From Pseudomonas brassicacearum (lineage in GTDB: Bacteria > Pseudomonadota > Gammaproteobacteria > Pseudomonadales > Pseudomonadaceae), in contig NZ_MOBK01000001.1 in NCBI RefSeq assembly GCF_003732265.1, positions 1-64,000 of the forward strand: a stretch of 64,000 nt of DNA, given 5' to 3'. Of this stretch, positions 38,074 to 45,898 are shown one piece after another (the stretch's first letter is position 1; each line of letters opens with the position of its first letter). Made by a program: the position numbers and the translations under genes. The notes under the pieces were generated by a model. That model saw nothing but the letters and a program-made list of their open reading frames with translations. It was not told the origin of the DNA and ran no database searches.

Positions 38074-39168
38074 TCAGCGTTGGGAGAGAATCACCGCCGC
38101 CCGCAACTTGCCCCGGCCAAAACTGCTCATCTTCTCGAACTCCCCATGACTCACCGGCAAATGCTGGCAGTCCATGGGCTGGCGATGCTGGCTGTGGTCG
38201 ACATCCGGATCATGCAGGTACACAAACTCCTCATCGCAGTCAGTGACGATGACCCAATGCGGTGATTTGGAGCGGGTAAGCCGATAGCTGCTGATCAACA
38301 CCAACGGCTGGCCAACGTCATTCAGCAAGCGCGGCAAGTCCAGCGGGCCGCCGATCACCTGCTCGACATCCGTAGCCTGCAACTGCGCGGTGAACTCTTC
38401 GTGCACCAGGCGCATGACGTCTTTTTTATGCTCGTCACGCACCCCATCGAGAAATAACGGCCCGGACATGCTCACTTGCAGACGCACGCCAAATCCGCGA
38501 TTCCATGCGGCCAACGCCAGGCCTTGCGGGCTGCAACCGCCGTGACCTGAGGTCATGAACACGGTCGTCGCCTCGCGCCAGAGTTGCAGCTCTTCGCGGC
38601 GTTCCAGTTTCCGGTCTTTTTGCAGCGCGCCCATGGCCATCAGCAGGCAGGCCGGGCCGCAGGTGAAATCGGTGGTCTGCGGGTAATACGGGACCTTGAT
38701 GTTTCTTGAATCACGGTGCTGGAGAATGCGTTTCTCCAGACGCAACGCATCGGCGTGGTCCTGGTAATAGTCATGGATCAGCGCGAAACGCCGGTATCCG
38801 TTGCGTTCGTACAGAGCAATCGCCGCTGGATTGTCCATGCGCACCTCCAGCCGCACGTAGGCACAATCGTGTTCCAGCGCACAGGCTTCGATGCGTTGCA
38901 GCAGCTGCTTGCCCAATCCGCTGCCACGCGCTTCGGCGGCAATCGCAATCGAATAGAGACGGGCCAGCGACGTGCCCCGATGAAACAACACCACGGCGTA
39001 GCCGACCAGTTGCTCGTCCCGCTGTGCCACCAGCAACTGTCCGTGTGCCCGAGTGATCATCCATTGAAAGCTGCGACTGGTGAGCCGGTCCGTGGTGAAA
39101 CATTGCTGTTCAAGTGCCAACAATGCAGGTAAGTCTTCAACTACCGCCAAGCGAAAGACAAGATTCAT
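38074..39168 (-). CDS. GNAT N-acetyltransferase fused to a C39-like cysteine peptidase
   Basis: A 364-residue two-domain protein. Residues 1 to about 155 are a GNAT domain with the acetyl-CoA loop 'RGSGLGKQLL'. Residues about 160-364 are a papain-like C39 domain with Cys170 in 'TDFTCGPAC', His304 in 'SPHWVIV' and Asp320 in 'LHDPD'. There is no signal peptide. It diverges by 92 bp from a RimK-like ATP-grasp gene. GNAT, C39-like peptidase and RimK-type ligase combinations have been noted in comparative genomics as amidoligase systems that make or tag peptides. Its substrate is unknown. The ATG at 39168 starts the GNAT fold. Confidence 0.88.
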   Translation of the reverse strand: MNLVFRLAVVEDLPALLALEQQCFTTDRLTSRSFQWMITRAHGQLLVAQRDEQLVGYAVVLFHRGTSLARLYSIAIAAEARGSGLGKQLLQRIEACALEHDCAYVRLEVRMDNPAAIALYERNGYRRFALIHDYYQDHADALRLEKRILQHRDSRNIKVPYYPQTTDFTCGPACLLMAMGALQKDRKLERREELQLWREATTVFMTSGHGGCSPQGLALAAWNRGFGVRLQVSMSGPLFLDGVRDEHKKDVMRLVHEEFTAQLQATDVEQVIGGPLDLPRLLNDVGQPLVLISSYRLTRSKSPHWVIVTDCDEEFVYLHDPDVDHSQHRQPMDCQHLPVSHGEFEKMSSFGRGKLRAAVILSQR

Positions 39169-39260
39169 ATGACCGCCGTAAAAGTTGCGTAACGAAACGG
39201 GACTTTCGAAAAAGTTCGTGCTTAATAGGAAAGGTCTTGTTCTCCAACGGATCAATCACT

Positions 39261-40835
39261 ATGTCAGCGGTACAAGGTCATTGGCGCGAAGTATCCGAGC
39301 AAACTTCGCCGGCGGCAACTTTTTTAAATGAAGCAGTCAGCACTTCAAGCCAGTTGATTATCATCGTCGAACGCAAGGAAGACTGGGCCTCCTACTTTCC
39401 CAGTGAAGACATCGTCACCGCCCAGGAATACCTCGAAAAGGCCCACGACAACGGGCAAGGCAAACGGGTCCAGGTGATCAACCTGTGCCGCAGCTACAAG
39501 TACCTGGGGCACGGTTATTACTGCTCGCTGCTGGCGGAAGCGCGGGGGCACAAGGTCATTCCGTCGGTGCGGACCATCAGCGAACTGACCAAAAAATCCT
39601 TGTACGGGCTATCGCTGGATGATCTGGAAAAACCGCTGGAAAAAGCCCTTACGCATCATCTTTACAGCGACACCGAAGGCTTTACCCTGACCCTGTATTT
39701 CGGCAAAACCAATATCGAACCCTTGCAAGACTTAGCGCGACAATTATTTGAAGTATTTCCATGTCCAATCTTGTTAGTTGAGTTTCGTCGAACTAACGGT
39801 TGGCACATTGAAGGCGTCAAGTCTGGCGCACTGCACAAGTTGCGAGAAGACCAGGAAGATCAATTCGCCCACTCGCTGGACAGTTTCAGCCGCAAGATCT
39901 GGCGCATGCCACGCTCACGGCGTTTGGCCCGTTATGACTTGGCCATCCTCCACGATCCGTTGGAAGCATTGCCACCGTCCAACCCCAAGGCACTTGAAAA
40001 CTTCGTACGCGTCGGCAAGACCTTGGGCATCGATGTGGAACTGATCGAGCGCAAGGACTACGCGCGCATTGCCGAATACGACGGCTTGCTGATCCGCGAG
40101 ACCACCAGCGTCGATAACCACACCTACCGTTTTGCCAAGAAGGCCGAGAGCGAAGGGCTGGTGGTAATGGATGATCCTGCGTCCATCCTGCGTTGCACCA
40201 ACAAGGTCTACCTGACCGACCTGCTCAAAAGTCATCAACTCGGCATGCCGGCCACCGAAATTCTCTACAAGGAGCGACCGGAAGATTTCGAACGGGTCGG
40301 CGAGCGCCTGGGTTTCCCTTTGGTACTGAAGATCCCCGACGGGTGTTTCTCTCGAGGCGTGATCAAGGTTGAAAGCCAACAGGCGTTGCTGGAAGCCACC
40401 GCCGAACTGTTCGAACACTCGGTGCTGTTGCTGGCGCAGGAATTCTTCTACACCGAGTACGACTGGCGCATCGGCGTACTGAATCGCAAACCGATCTTTG
40501 CCTGCCAATACTTCATGTCCAAGGGCCACTGGCAAATCTACAACCACAAGGCCAAAGGTCAGGACATCAACGGCGAATGCCGCACACTGGCGGTCCACGA
40601 GGCACCGCGCGCCGTGGTGGAACTGGCGGTAAAAACCGCCAATCTGATTGGCGATGGACTGTATGGCGTCGACCTCAAACAGTCCGGCGACAAGGTGGTG
40701 GTGATCGAGGTCAACGACAACCCGAACATGGACGCCGGCATCGAAGACGCTTACTTGCAGGACGATTTGTATTCGTTGGTGCTGGAAGAGTTCGTCCGTC
40801 GGCTGGAGCTCAAGCGTCGCGGCCAGGCCTGGTGA
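39261..40835 (+). CDS. RimK-family ATP-grasp ligase with N-terminal RLAN-like domain
   Basis: A 524-residue protein. Residues 1 to about 200 match the RimK-like ATP-grasp N-terminal region ('QLIIIVERKEDWASYFPSE', 'YYCSLLAEARGHKVIPS'). Residues about 290-500 are the ATP-grasp fold, ending in the metal and ATP motif 'VIEVNDNPNMDAGIED'. RimK relatives join amino acids to a carboxyl group, as in Glu tails on ribosomal S6. This longer form is a different, uncharacterised branch. It is divergent to the GNAT/C39 gene and 7 bp upstream of the CorA-like gene, implying one unit. The ATG at 39261 has only a weak RBS. Confidence 0.87.
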   Translation: MSAVQGHWREVSEQTSPAATFLNEAVSTSSQLIIIVERKEDWASYFPSEDIVTAQEYLEKAHDNGQGKRVQVINLCRSYKYLGHGYYCSLLAEARGHKVIPSVRTISELTKKSLYGLSLDDLEKPLEKALTHHLYSDTEGFTLTLYFGKTNIEPLQDLARQLFEVFPCPILLVEFRRTNGWHIEGVKSGALHKLREDQEDQFAHSLDSFSRKIWRMPRSRRLARYDLAILHDPLEALPPSNPKALENFVRVGKTLGIDVELIERKDYARIAEYDGLLIRETTSVDNHTYRFAKKAESEGLVVMDDPASILRCTNKVYLTDLLKSHQLGMPATEILYKERPEDFERVGERLGFPLVLKIPDGCFSRGVIKVESQQALLEATAELFEHSVLLLAQEFFYTEYDWRIGVLNRKPIFACQYFMSKGHWQIYNHKAKGQDINGECRTLAVHEAPRAVVELAVKTANLIGDGLYGVDLKQSGDKVVVIEVNDNPNMDAGIEDAYLQDDLYSLVLEEFVRRLELKRRGQAW

Positions 40836-40842
40836 TCGCTCG

Positions 40843-41766
40843 ATGATCAAGAGCTTTCAACTGACCCACGGCGCCCTGCAATCAGTCGAACGGCTGGACG
40901 CCGAAGTGATGCTGTTCAGCAATCCGGATGCCGCCGAACGCGATCTGCTGCACAGCCATTTCAAACTCGATGAACACGCGTTGGCTTCCGCCCTCGACCC
41001 GGACGAGGTGTCGCGCATCGAGTTCCATCCCGACAATTTGTTCCTGATCTGGAAACGCCCGGAAAACTATTCCGGCGCCGACAGCCTGGCGTTTGAAGTG
41101 TCGTCGTGTGGGTTGTTGTTTTGCGAGCACCGGTTGTTGGTGATCGCCACTGACGACTCACCGCTGCATGGGCTCGGCACCCGGCAGCGGTTGAACACGC
41201 CGTTGGATGTCTTGCTTGATCTGCTGTTCAACAACATCCATCACTATTTGGGTCACCTGAAGGTGATCAAACTAGTTGCCCGGGAGTTGCAGCAAAAATT
41301 CAACGCCTCGATGCAGAACCAGCACCTGATCCAGATGTTCAACCTCAGCGAGAGCCTGATCTATTACATCAACGCGATTCACAGCAACGGTGCGGTCCTG
41401 ACGCGGCTGCGCAATCACGCGGCCAAGGAACACTTCAGCGCCGAGGCGATCAGCCTGATCGACGACCTGATCATCGAAAACAACCAGTGCTACAAACAGG
41501 CGGAAATCTACTCCACGGTGTTCTCCGGGCTGATCGACGCCCGGGGCAACCTGATGAACAACAGCATGAACAACCTGCTGCGCAAACTGACGCTGATCAA
41601 CGTGGTGTTTCTGCCATTGAACCTGATCGCCAGCATTGGCGGCATGTCCGAGTTCAGCATGATGACCGCAGGCACGCCGTGGTGGGTGTCTTATCCGTTG
41701 TTTCTGAGCGCGATGATGCTGGGGGCGGGGGTGATGGTGTTGGGACTCAGGCGGTTGGCGAAATGA
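40843..41766 (+). CDS. CorA-like divalent-cation transporter with variant GMS motif
   Basis: A 307-residue CorA-superfamily membrane protein: a cytoplasmic N-terminal alpha/beta domain, a long helical stalk and two C-terminal membrane segments. The signature GMN loop that forms the Mg2+ selectivity entrance reads Gly267-Met268-Ser269 ('GGMSEFSMM'). This implies altered ion selectivity or a different role. It follows the RimK-like gene after 7 bp and is probably co-transcribed. Known GMN substitutions lower Mg2+ transport in CorA; the effect here is inferred. Confidence 0.85.
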   Translation: MIKSFQLTHGALQSVERLDAEVMLFSNPDAAERDLLHSHFKLDEHALASALDPDEVSRIEFHPDNLFLIWKRPENYSGADSLAFEVSSCGLLFCEHRLLVIATDDSPLHGLGTRQRLNTPLDVLLDLLFNNIHHYLGHLKVIKLVARELQQKFNASMQNQHLIQMFNLSESLIYYINAIHSNGAVLTRLRNHAAKEHFSAEAISLIDDLIIENNQCYKQAEIYSTVFSGLIDARGNLMNNSMNNLLRKLTLINVVFLPLNLIASIGGMSEFSMMTAGTPWWVSYPLFLSAMMLGAGVMVLGLRRLAK

Positions 41767-41786
41767 ATGGGTTGGCAGGTCCGGCC

Positions 41787-41872
41787 CCTTCGCGAGCAAG
41801 CCCGCTCCCACATTTAACCGCGTCCTTCGGGAAATACTCGGTCGAATGTGGGAGCGGGCTTGCTCGCGAAGG
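41787..41872. repeat. REPIN (tail-first orientation)
   Basis: 28-bp arms 41787-41814 and 41845-41872 are exact reverse complements with a 30-bp spacer. It separates the corA-like gene from the ilvA leader. Confidence 0.92.
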
Positions 41873-41961
41873 CAATTTCAAGAACACACCTTCCGACCCT
41901 GCAGCCCCCGAACGACGAGATACAGAGTCAGCACCCTACACAAGCCCACGAAAATTGACCA

Positions 41962-41991
41962 TTGACTTGCCATCCCCCCAAAGGCTAATTT
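41962..41991 (+). promoter_or_regulatory. Candidate sigma-70 promoter of the ilvA leader
   Basis: TTGACT at 41962-41967 and TAATTT at 41986-41991 are 18 bp apart. The implied start of transcription, near 41998, almost coincides with the leader ATG at 41999. Confidence 0.5.
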
Positions 41992-41998
41992 TCCAGCC

Positions 41999-42064
41999 AT
42001 GACTTCCACCGTATTGCGCTGCCAGCCAAGCATTATTACCGCCATTCCTTATCTGGCGGGCTAG
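41999..42064 (+). CDS. Leader peptide of the threonine dehydratase attenuator
   Basis: A 21-codon ORF starting MTSTVLRC and ending IPYLAG before TAG. It has three Ile and three Thr codons (including the run Ile-Ile-Thr-Ala-Ile at codons 12-16) plus Val and two Leu, as in ilv and thr leader peptides. GGCGGG at its last codons (42055-42060) is identical to the 3' arm of the downstream terminator and can pair with the terminator's 5' arm. A ribosome stalled on the Ile codons would leave this segment free to block the terminator. No SD precedes the ATG. Confidence 0.72.
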   Translation: MTSTVLRCQPSIITAIPYLAG

Positions 42065-42082
42065 CTCACGACTGCAGCACCC

Positions 42083-42106
42083 AACCCGCCCTAGAGGCGG
42101 GTTTTT
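42083..42106 (+). terminator. Attenuator terminator upstream of ilvA
   Basis: AACCCGCC, a CTAGA loop and GGCGGGTTTTT form an 8-bp GC-rich stem followed by a T-run. It lies between the leader peptide stop and the ilvA RBS, 42 bp before the ATG, so readthrough is needed for ilvA expression. Confidence 0.88.
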
Positions 42107-42148
42107 ACTTTCTGTCTCCAGGGCCCCGAACACAGCCAGGAGACGACC

Positions 42149-43162
42149 ATGACCAGCACGCTCGCCCAGCAGACCTTGCTTGAGCATTACGTAAAAAAGA
42201 TCCTCGCCGCGCCGGTGTATGAATTGGCGGTGCGCACCCCGTTGCAAGCGGCGCCGGCGCTTTCCGAGGCGTTGGGCAGCCAGGTGCTGCTCAAGCGCGA
42301 GGACTTGCAGCCGACCTTTTCCTTCAAGATTCGCGGTGCCTACAACAAGCTGGTGCAGCTAACCGACGAGCAAAAAGCACGCGGCGTGATCACCGCGTCG
42401 GCGGGCAATCATGCCCAAGGCGTGGCGCTGGCGGCGAAAACCTTAGGGATTGCCGCGACCATTGTCATGCCGCTGACCACGCCGGAGCTGAAAGTGCTTG
42501 GGGTTCGAAGTCGCGGGGCCGAGGCGGTGCTGTATGGCGAGAGTTTTCCGTTCGCCCTCGACTATGCGTTGAACCTGGCCGAACACACCGGTCGCACGTT
42601 TGTGTCGCCCTTCGACGACCCGGACGTGATTGCCGGGCAGGGCACCGTGGCGATGGAAATCCTGCGCCAGCATCAAGGCCCGCTCGATGCGATCTTTGTG
42701 CCGGTGGGCGGTGGAGGTTTGATCGCCGGCATCGCCGCGTACGTGAAATACCTGCGACCTGAAGTGCGCATTATCGGCGTCGAGTCGGAACATTCGGCGT
42801 GTCTGGCGGCAGCGCTACAGGCGCACGAGCGGGTTGTGCTGCCGAGCGTCGGCACTTTCGCCGATGGCGTGGCGGTGGCGCAGATCGGCGCTTATGGCTT
42901 TGAAGTCTGCCGGTTTTGCGTCGATGAAGTGTTGACGGTCAGCAATGACGAACTGTGCGCCGCGATCAAGAACATCTATGACGATACCCGCTCCATCACC
43001 GAGCCCTCGGGGGCGCTGGCCGTGGCTGGAATCAAAAAGTACGTCGCGCAAACCGGTGCCCGTGGTCAGACACTGGTGGCAATCGATTCAGGGGCGAACA
43101 TCAACTTTGACAGTCTGCGCCACGTGGCCGAACGCGCCGCTATCAGCGGCGTCCCGGCGTGA
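42149..43162 (+). CDS. ilvA: Threonine dehydratase (threonine ammonia-lyase), short form without the ACT-like regulatory domain
   Basis: A 337-residue PLP enzyme converting threonine to 2-oxobutanoate, the first step to isoleucine. The Schiff-base Lys60 lies in 'FSFKIRGAYNK', and the phosphate loop is 'GGGGLIAG'. The N-terminal pattern is that of biosynthetic IlvA, but E. coli IlvA has 514 residues; the C-terminal Ile/Val-sensing domain is missing, so allosteric feedback is not expected. Control probably comes from the leader attenuator instead. AGGAG lies 8 nt upstream of the ATG. It may be a paralogue of a full-length IlvA elsewhere. Confidence 0.92.
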   Translation: MTSTLAQQTLLEHYVKKILAAPVYELAVRTPLQAAPALSEALGSQVLLKREDLQPTFSFKIRGAYNKLVQLTDEQKARGVITASAGNHAQGVALAAKTLGIAATIVMPLTTPELKVLGVRSRGAEAVLYGESFPFALDYALNLAEHTGRTFVSPFDDPDVIAGQGTVAMEILRQHQGPLDAIFVPVGGGGLIAGIAAYVKYLRPEVRIIGVESEHSACLAAALQAHERVVLPSVGTFADGVAVAQIGAYGFEVCRFCVDEVLTVSNDELCAAIKNIYDDTRSITEPSGALAVAGIKKYVAQTGARGQTLVAIDSGANINFDSLRHVAERAAISGVPA

Positions 43163-43174
43163 GGCAGGAAGGTG

Positions 43175-43657
43175 TTATTCCTGAACGGCTTTCTCGACCT
43201 TGCTCGATGCAGACCAGATGCGATAGCGGACTTCGATGTCTTTAGGCACGTAAAGCACGATCGGCAGCTTGCTGTTGTACCGCAGCAAGAAGCCGTCGCC
43301 GACCACCGGTACGAAGTCTTTTTTGCTCTTGCCATCCGGGCAGGCCATCAGCGTGCTCATCGGGCCGATGACTGTTTCCAGTCGGTAGAACGGATAGCCC
43401 CAACCCTCTAGGTTTTTCTCTTCCAGCATCCCGCCAAGACGCTGGCGATTGCAGTCCACGGTCAAGGTTTTACCGGCGAGGATTTCGACCTGGAAGTCGT
43501 CTTCTTTCGTTTGCGGGGCGAGGTGAATGACCTGGCGGGTAAAACCGCTTTCAGGCTTGGGGAAGGGGGCGACGGTTTCCAGTGTTGCGGCGTGAGCGAT
43601 GGTCGACAGCCCGGCAACCACTAGTCCGACAGTCGTGGTAAAGGTCAAAGAACCCAT
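43175..43657 (-). CDS. eco: Ecotin, periplasmic serine protease inhibitor
   Basis: A 160-residue protein with a signal peptide to 'IAHA', leaving a mature protein of about 138 residues, near E. coli ecotin (142). The start '[16 protein letters not shown]' and the reactive loop 'STLMACP' are family hallmarks; the P1 residue is Met, as in E. coli. Ecotin dimers inhibit trypsin-fold proteases such as neutrophil elastase. AAGGAGG precedes the ATG at 43657. It is convergent with ilvA, 12 bp apart. Confidence 0.93.
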   Translation of the reverse strand: MGSLTFTTTVGLVVAGLSTIAHAATLETVAPFPKPESGFTRQVIHLAPQTKEDDFQVEILAGKTLTVDCNRQRLGGMLEEKNLEGWGYPFYRLETVIGPMSTLMACPDGKSKKDFVPVVGDGFLLRYNSKLPIVLYVPKDIEVRYRIWSASSKVEKAVQE

Positions 43658-43940
43658 GATGCCTCCTTGCGTGTATTCAATTGGTGGCGCCATTCTTACT
43701 GCGCTCAGGCCCCAATGCAAACCCGGCACTGTCAGACCGTAATTTGCAACGCCTTCCAGACCCCTTCATGCAAATTGCACGGTAGTTTCATTAAGTCTTG
43801 CGGCTAAATCATTGATTTGCCGATGAACTGCACGGCGAAATCCAAGGCATGTTTTATGCTTCAGTTGCTCTTAATCTGGCCGGACTGCACATGAGCCAGC
43901 GTCGATTGTTGATTGGCTGTCTCACAAAGGAGGGGTCGCC

Positions 43941-44201
43941 ATGTTTCTTTCTGCCTTGGAACTTCGCAACATCATCGAAAACAGCTTTTTGCCCAAACGT
44001 TGCCAATGTACGCTGTCCCCGGATTTATTGATGACGATAAAAGTGTACGCCGACGGTCAGACCGATCGGCTGGATCTGCACGTGACCGGGATTGATGCCA
44101 AGGGGCTGAATGGCTGCCGGGAAATCAACGAATTGATCGCCGGGCTGCGCACCAGGAAACATCCTGAGCTCTTTTCTCCACATCGGGCGAGGGCGCTTTA
44201 G
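43941..44201 (+). CDS. DUF1652 protein
   Basis: An 86-residue Pseudomonas-specific small protein. 'LSALELRNIIENSFLP' and the later 'LDLHVTGID' match DUF1652. AAAGGAGG precedes the ATG, a very strong ribosome site suggesting high expression. Its stop overlaps the convergent membrane-protein gene by 4 nt. The function is unknown. Confidence 0.82.
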   Translation: MFLSALELRNIIENSFLPKRCQCTLSPDLLMTIKVYADGQTDRLDLHVTGIDAKGLNGCREINELIAGLRTRKHPELFSPHRARAL

Positions 44202-44593
44202 CGCACAGTTTCGAGTTCCACCGACAGGCGCCGGGCCTGAAGAAATCCCAGGCCTAGCGCCAGCTCCACCAATACCGCCAGCAAAATGCCCGGCCCGGTA
44301 TGGCCGTTGAGCCATTCGCCGAAACCCAGTGCCGCCAGACCGAAACAGCCGACCATAAAACCGCTGCTTAATGCGCTGCGGATGACCGAGGGTGGCTCGT
44401 TTCGAACCCAATAAAAGATCAACCCCAACGCCGCGAACACCACCGCGATGCGCCGTGAAACAACGCCTGTCGCCGAGGAGTATTCAATGCCCCAAATCGC
44501 CAGCAGCCAGTCCGGCATCAAACCCCAGACCAGCGCCAGCGCCAGACACAGGGCGGCGGTGAATATCGATAACGTGCGAAATGACAACTGCAT
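44198..44593 (-). CDS. Small four-helix membrane protein of unknown function
   Basis: A 131-residue protein with four predicted hydrophobic helices and a short charged C-terminus. No signature motif is recognised; it resembles small uncharacterised DUF-type inner-membrane proteins. The layout of two helical pairs with a charged loop ('YWVRNEPPSVIRSA') suggests a four-helix bundle. Confidence 0.65.
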   Translation of the reverse strand: MQLSFRTLSIFTAALCLALALVWGLMPDWLLAIWGIEYSSATGVVSRRIAVVFAALGLIFYWVRNEPPSVIRSALSSGFMVGCFGLAALGFGEWLNGHTGPGILLAVLVELALGLGFLQARRLSVELETVR

Positions 44594-44683
44594 AGCGAAT
44601 CCTTGCGGCAGTGAGGGAGGCGCTAGAGCATAACGCCAGAACCCTCACAGCAAAACCGCCAGGTTTCGAATCAGACCTTTCCG

Positions 44684-44950
44684 TCAGTTTTGCAAACTGC
44701 ACGCGTCGGAAAGTTTCCTGTAACTGATTTCTTCAGGCTTGCCCGACGTGTCGATGTACTTCATGTCTGCGGTAATCACTTTGCATTCATTGGTCGTAGG
44801 CTCTGTCAGCGCCACGACTTTGCCGACATTGAGCGGCATGCCGTAGTGATAGGGCGTGGCTTTGGACGTGGACGTGTCGTTGGCCTGAGCAAGCCCGGCA
44901 TACGCGGTGCAGGCGAGGGCAGAGGCAAGGAGCAGCATGCGAGTGTTCAT
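44684..44950 (-). CDS. DUF2790 small exported protein
   Basis: An 88-residue protein with a signal peptide to 'LAQA'. The mature part carries the DUF2790 pattern 'YHYGMPLNVGKVVALTEP' and conserved Cys residues. GGAG lies 8-9 nt upstream of the ATG. DUF2790 proteins are frequent and multi-copy in Pseudomonas and are often linked to metal or stress responses, but their function is unknown. Confidence 0.8.
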   Translation of the reverse strand: MNTRMLLLASALACTAYAGLAQANDTSTSKATPYHYGMPLNVGKVVALTEPTTNECKVITADMKYIDTSGKPEEISYRKLSDACSLQN

Positions 44951-45454
44951 GTGACGATCTCCAGTGCAGACGGAAGTTAGTTCGACGATCAGCGTCAAAC
45001 CTGCCGCACTGGGCATCAGAGGAGTCTGAGGGCGTGCGGTCCAGTAGAGTTTTGGACCGCGGCGTTAAGCGATGGTTAACCCGCCTGAACGCCGCCTGTC
45101 GCGAGGGGCGGTGTCTGACGGATGTTTCGTTAGGAAAGGGGGGACGGATTCTTCGGCCTGGTCCTACAGAGCCAGACGCCTTATCGACTTTCGCCTGATG
45201 GGGGGAGCGATTACTGTTTGGGCTCGCTGCAAAATCAGCGATCGGGTTTGGTCACCTGAAACAACGCACTTAAGTGTGCCATTATTCGCCCCGCGGACTT
45301 CTACGTCCTCATGTCGAGTAGTTATGGCGGCTGTGTGCCGGACGCTTTCGAGCGAGCCGATGGTTGTTTCGGTTGACCAAGCCTGTACACAGTCCGCCTC
45401 CCACCGTTTGGTCACGGTGTTTGCGGTTATTTTACAAACAACCGAGTAATTACT
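44951..45454. other. 504-bp gene-poor region with an upstream ORF
   Basis: The 3' half is the leader of the downstream 98-residue gene. It holds a 21-codon ORF at 45311-45376 (start MSSSYGGC) whose TGA overlaps a TTG that opens a longer ORF in another frame. The wording around 'CCTCATGTCGAGTAGTTATGGCGG' resembles leaders I have seen before other small Pseudomonas genes, from memory only. A 125-codon ORF (45072-45449) shows no family signature. The rest is unannotated. Confidence 0.45.
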
Positions 45455-45751
45455 ATGCCAACGTTCAAACCGTTTCCAGATCGCTATCGTCCACTCAACA
45501 GCGGCGTTACCGATTCAAGTCCTTTGCTGATCGACACCGAAGCCAACCCCCAAGACATATTCGAAGCTGGGTTACAGCGCGTACGAGCCTCTACCCAGCT
45601 ACTTGAAACGCTTCATTGCCTATGTTTCAAACACAGCGATGTTCAAGATATTCCGCACATTACTCACGCGCTTTACTTGCTGACACAGGATGGGTTTGAC
45701 CTGTTAGCGGTTGCGCAACAGCGAATGATGGGGTGGAAGGCGCCGGTCTGA
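45455..45751 (+). CDS. Small protein resembling DUF3077/DUF6124 families
   Basis: A 98-residue soluble protein. Its second half ('ANPQDIFEAGLQRVRASTQLLETLHCL', then a long helix) follows the layout of small Pseudomonas DUF3077/DUF6124 proteins, which are multi-copy and uncharacterised. The match is weak. The RBS is poor, and a short upstream ORF precedes it. A strong terminator follows. Confidence 0.6.
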   Translation: MPTFKPFPDRYRPLNSGVTDSSPLLIDTEANPQDIFEAGLQRVRASTQLLETLHCLCFKHSDVQDIPHITHALYLLTQDGFDLLAVAQQRMMGWKAPV

Positions 45752-45762
45752 GGCTGATCATT

Positions 45763-45796
45763 AAAAAATCCAGCGCATGTAGACGCTGGATTTTTT
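45763..45796 (+). terminator. Intrinsic terminator after the DUF3077/DUF6124-like gene
   Basis: AAAAAATCCAGCG and CGCTGGATTTTTT form a perfect 13-bp stem with an 8-nt loop. T-runs occur on both strands. Confidence 0.9.
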
Positions 45797-45898
45797 GTTG
45801 TCGATGGGAACTCAGCGTTCACGCTTAAGCATTATCGGCGCCAAGCCTGAATGCGCTTAAAGTGGTTTGTGAAAGTTCTTCAATCTGTTGCCGGTCTT

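Noticed and set aside
45072..45449. 125-codon plus-strand ORF before the DUF3077-like gene
   Set aside because: No domain, unlikely composition (many Arg, Ser, Cys) and no RBS; the region looks like a leader.
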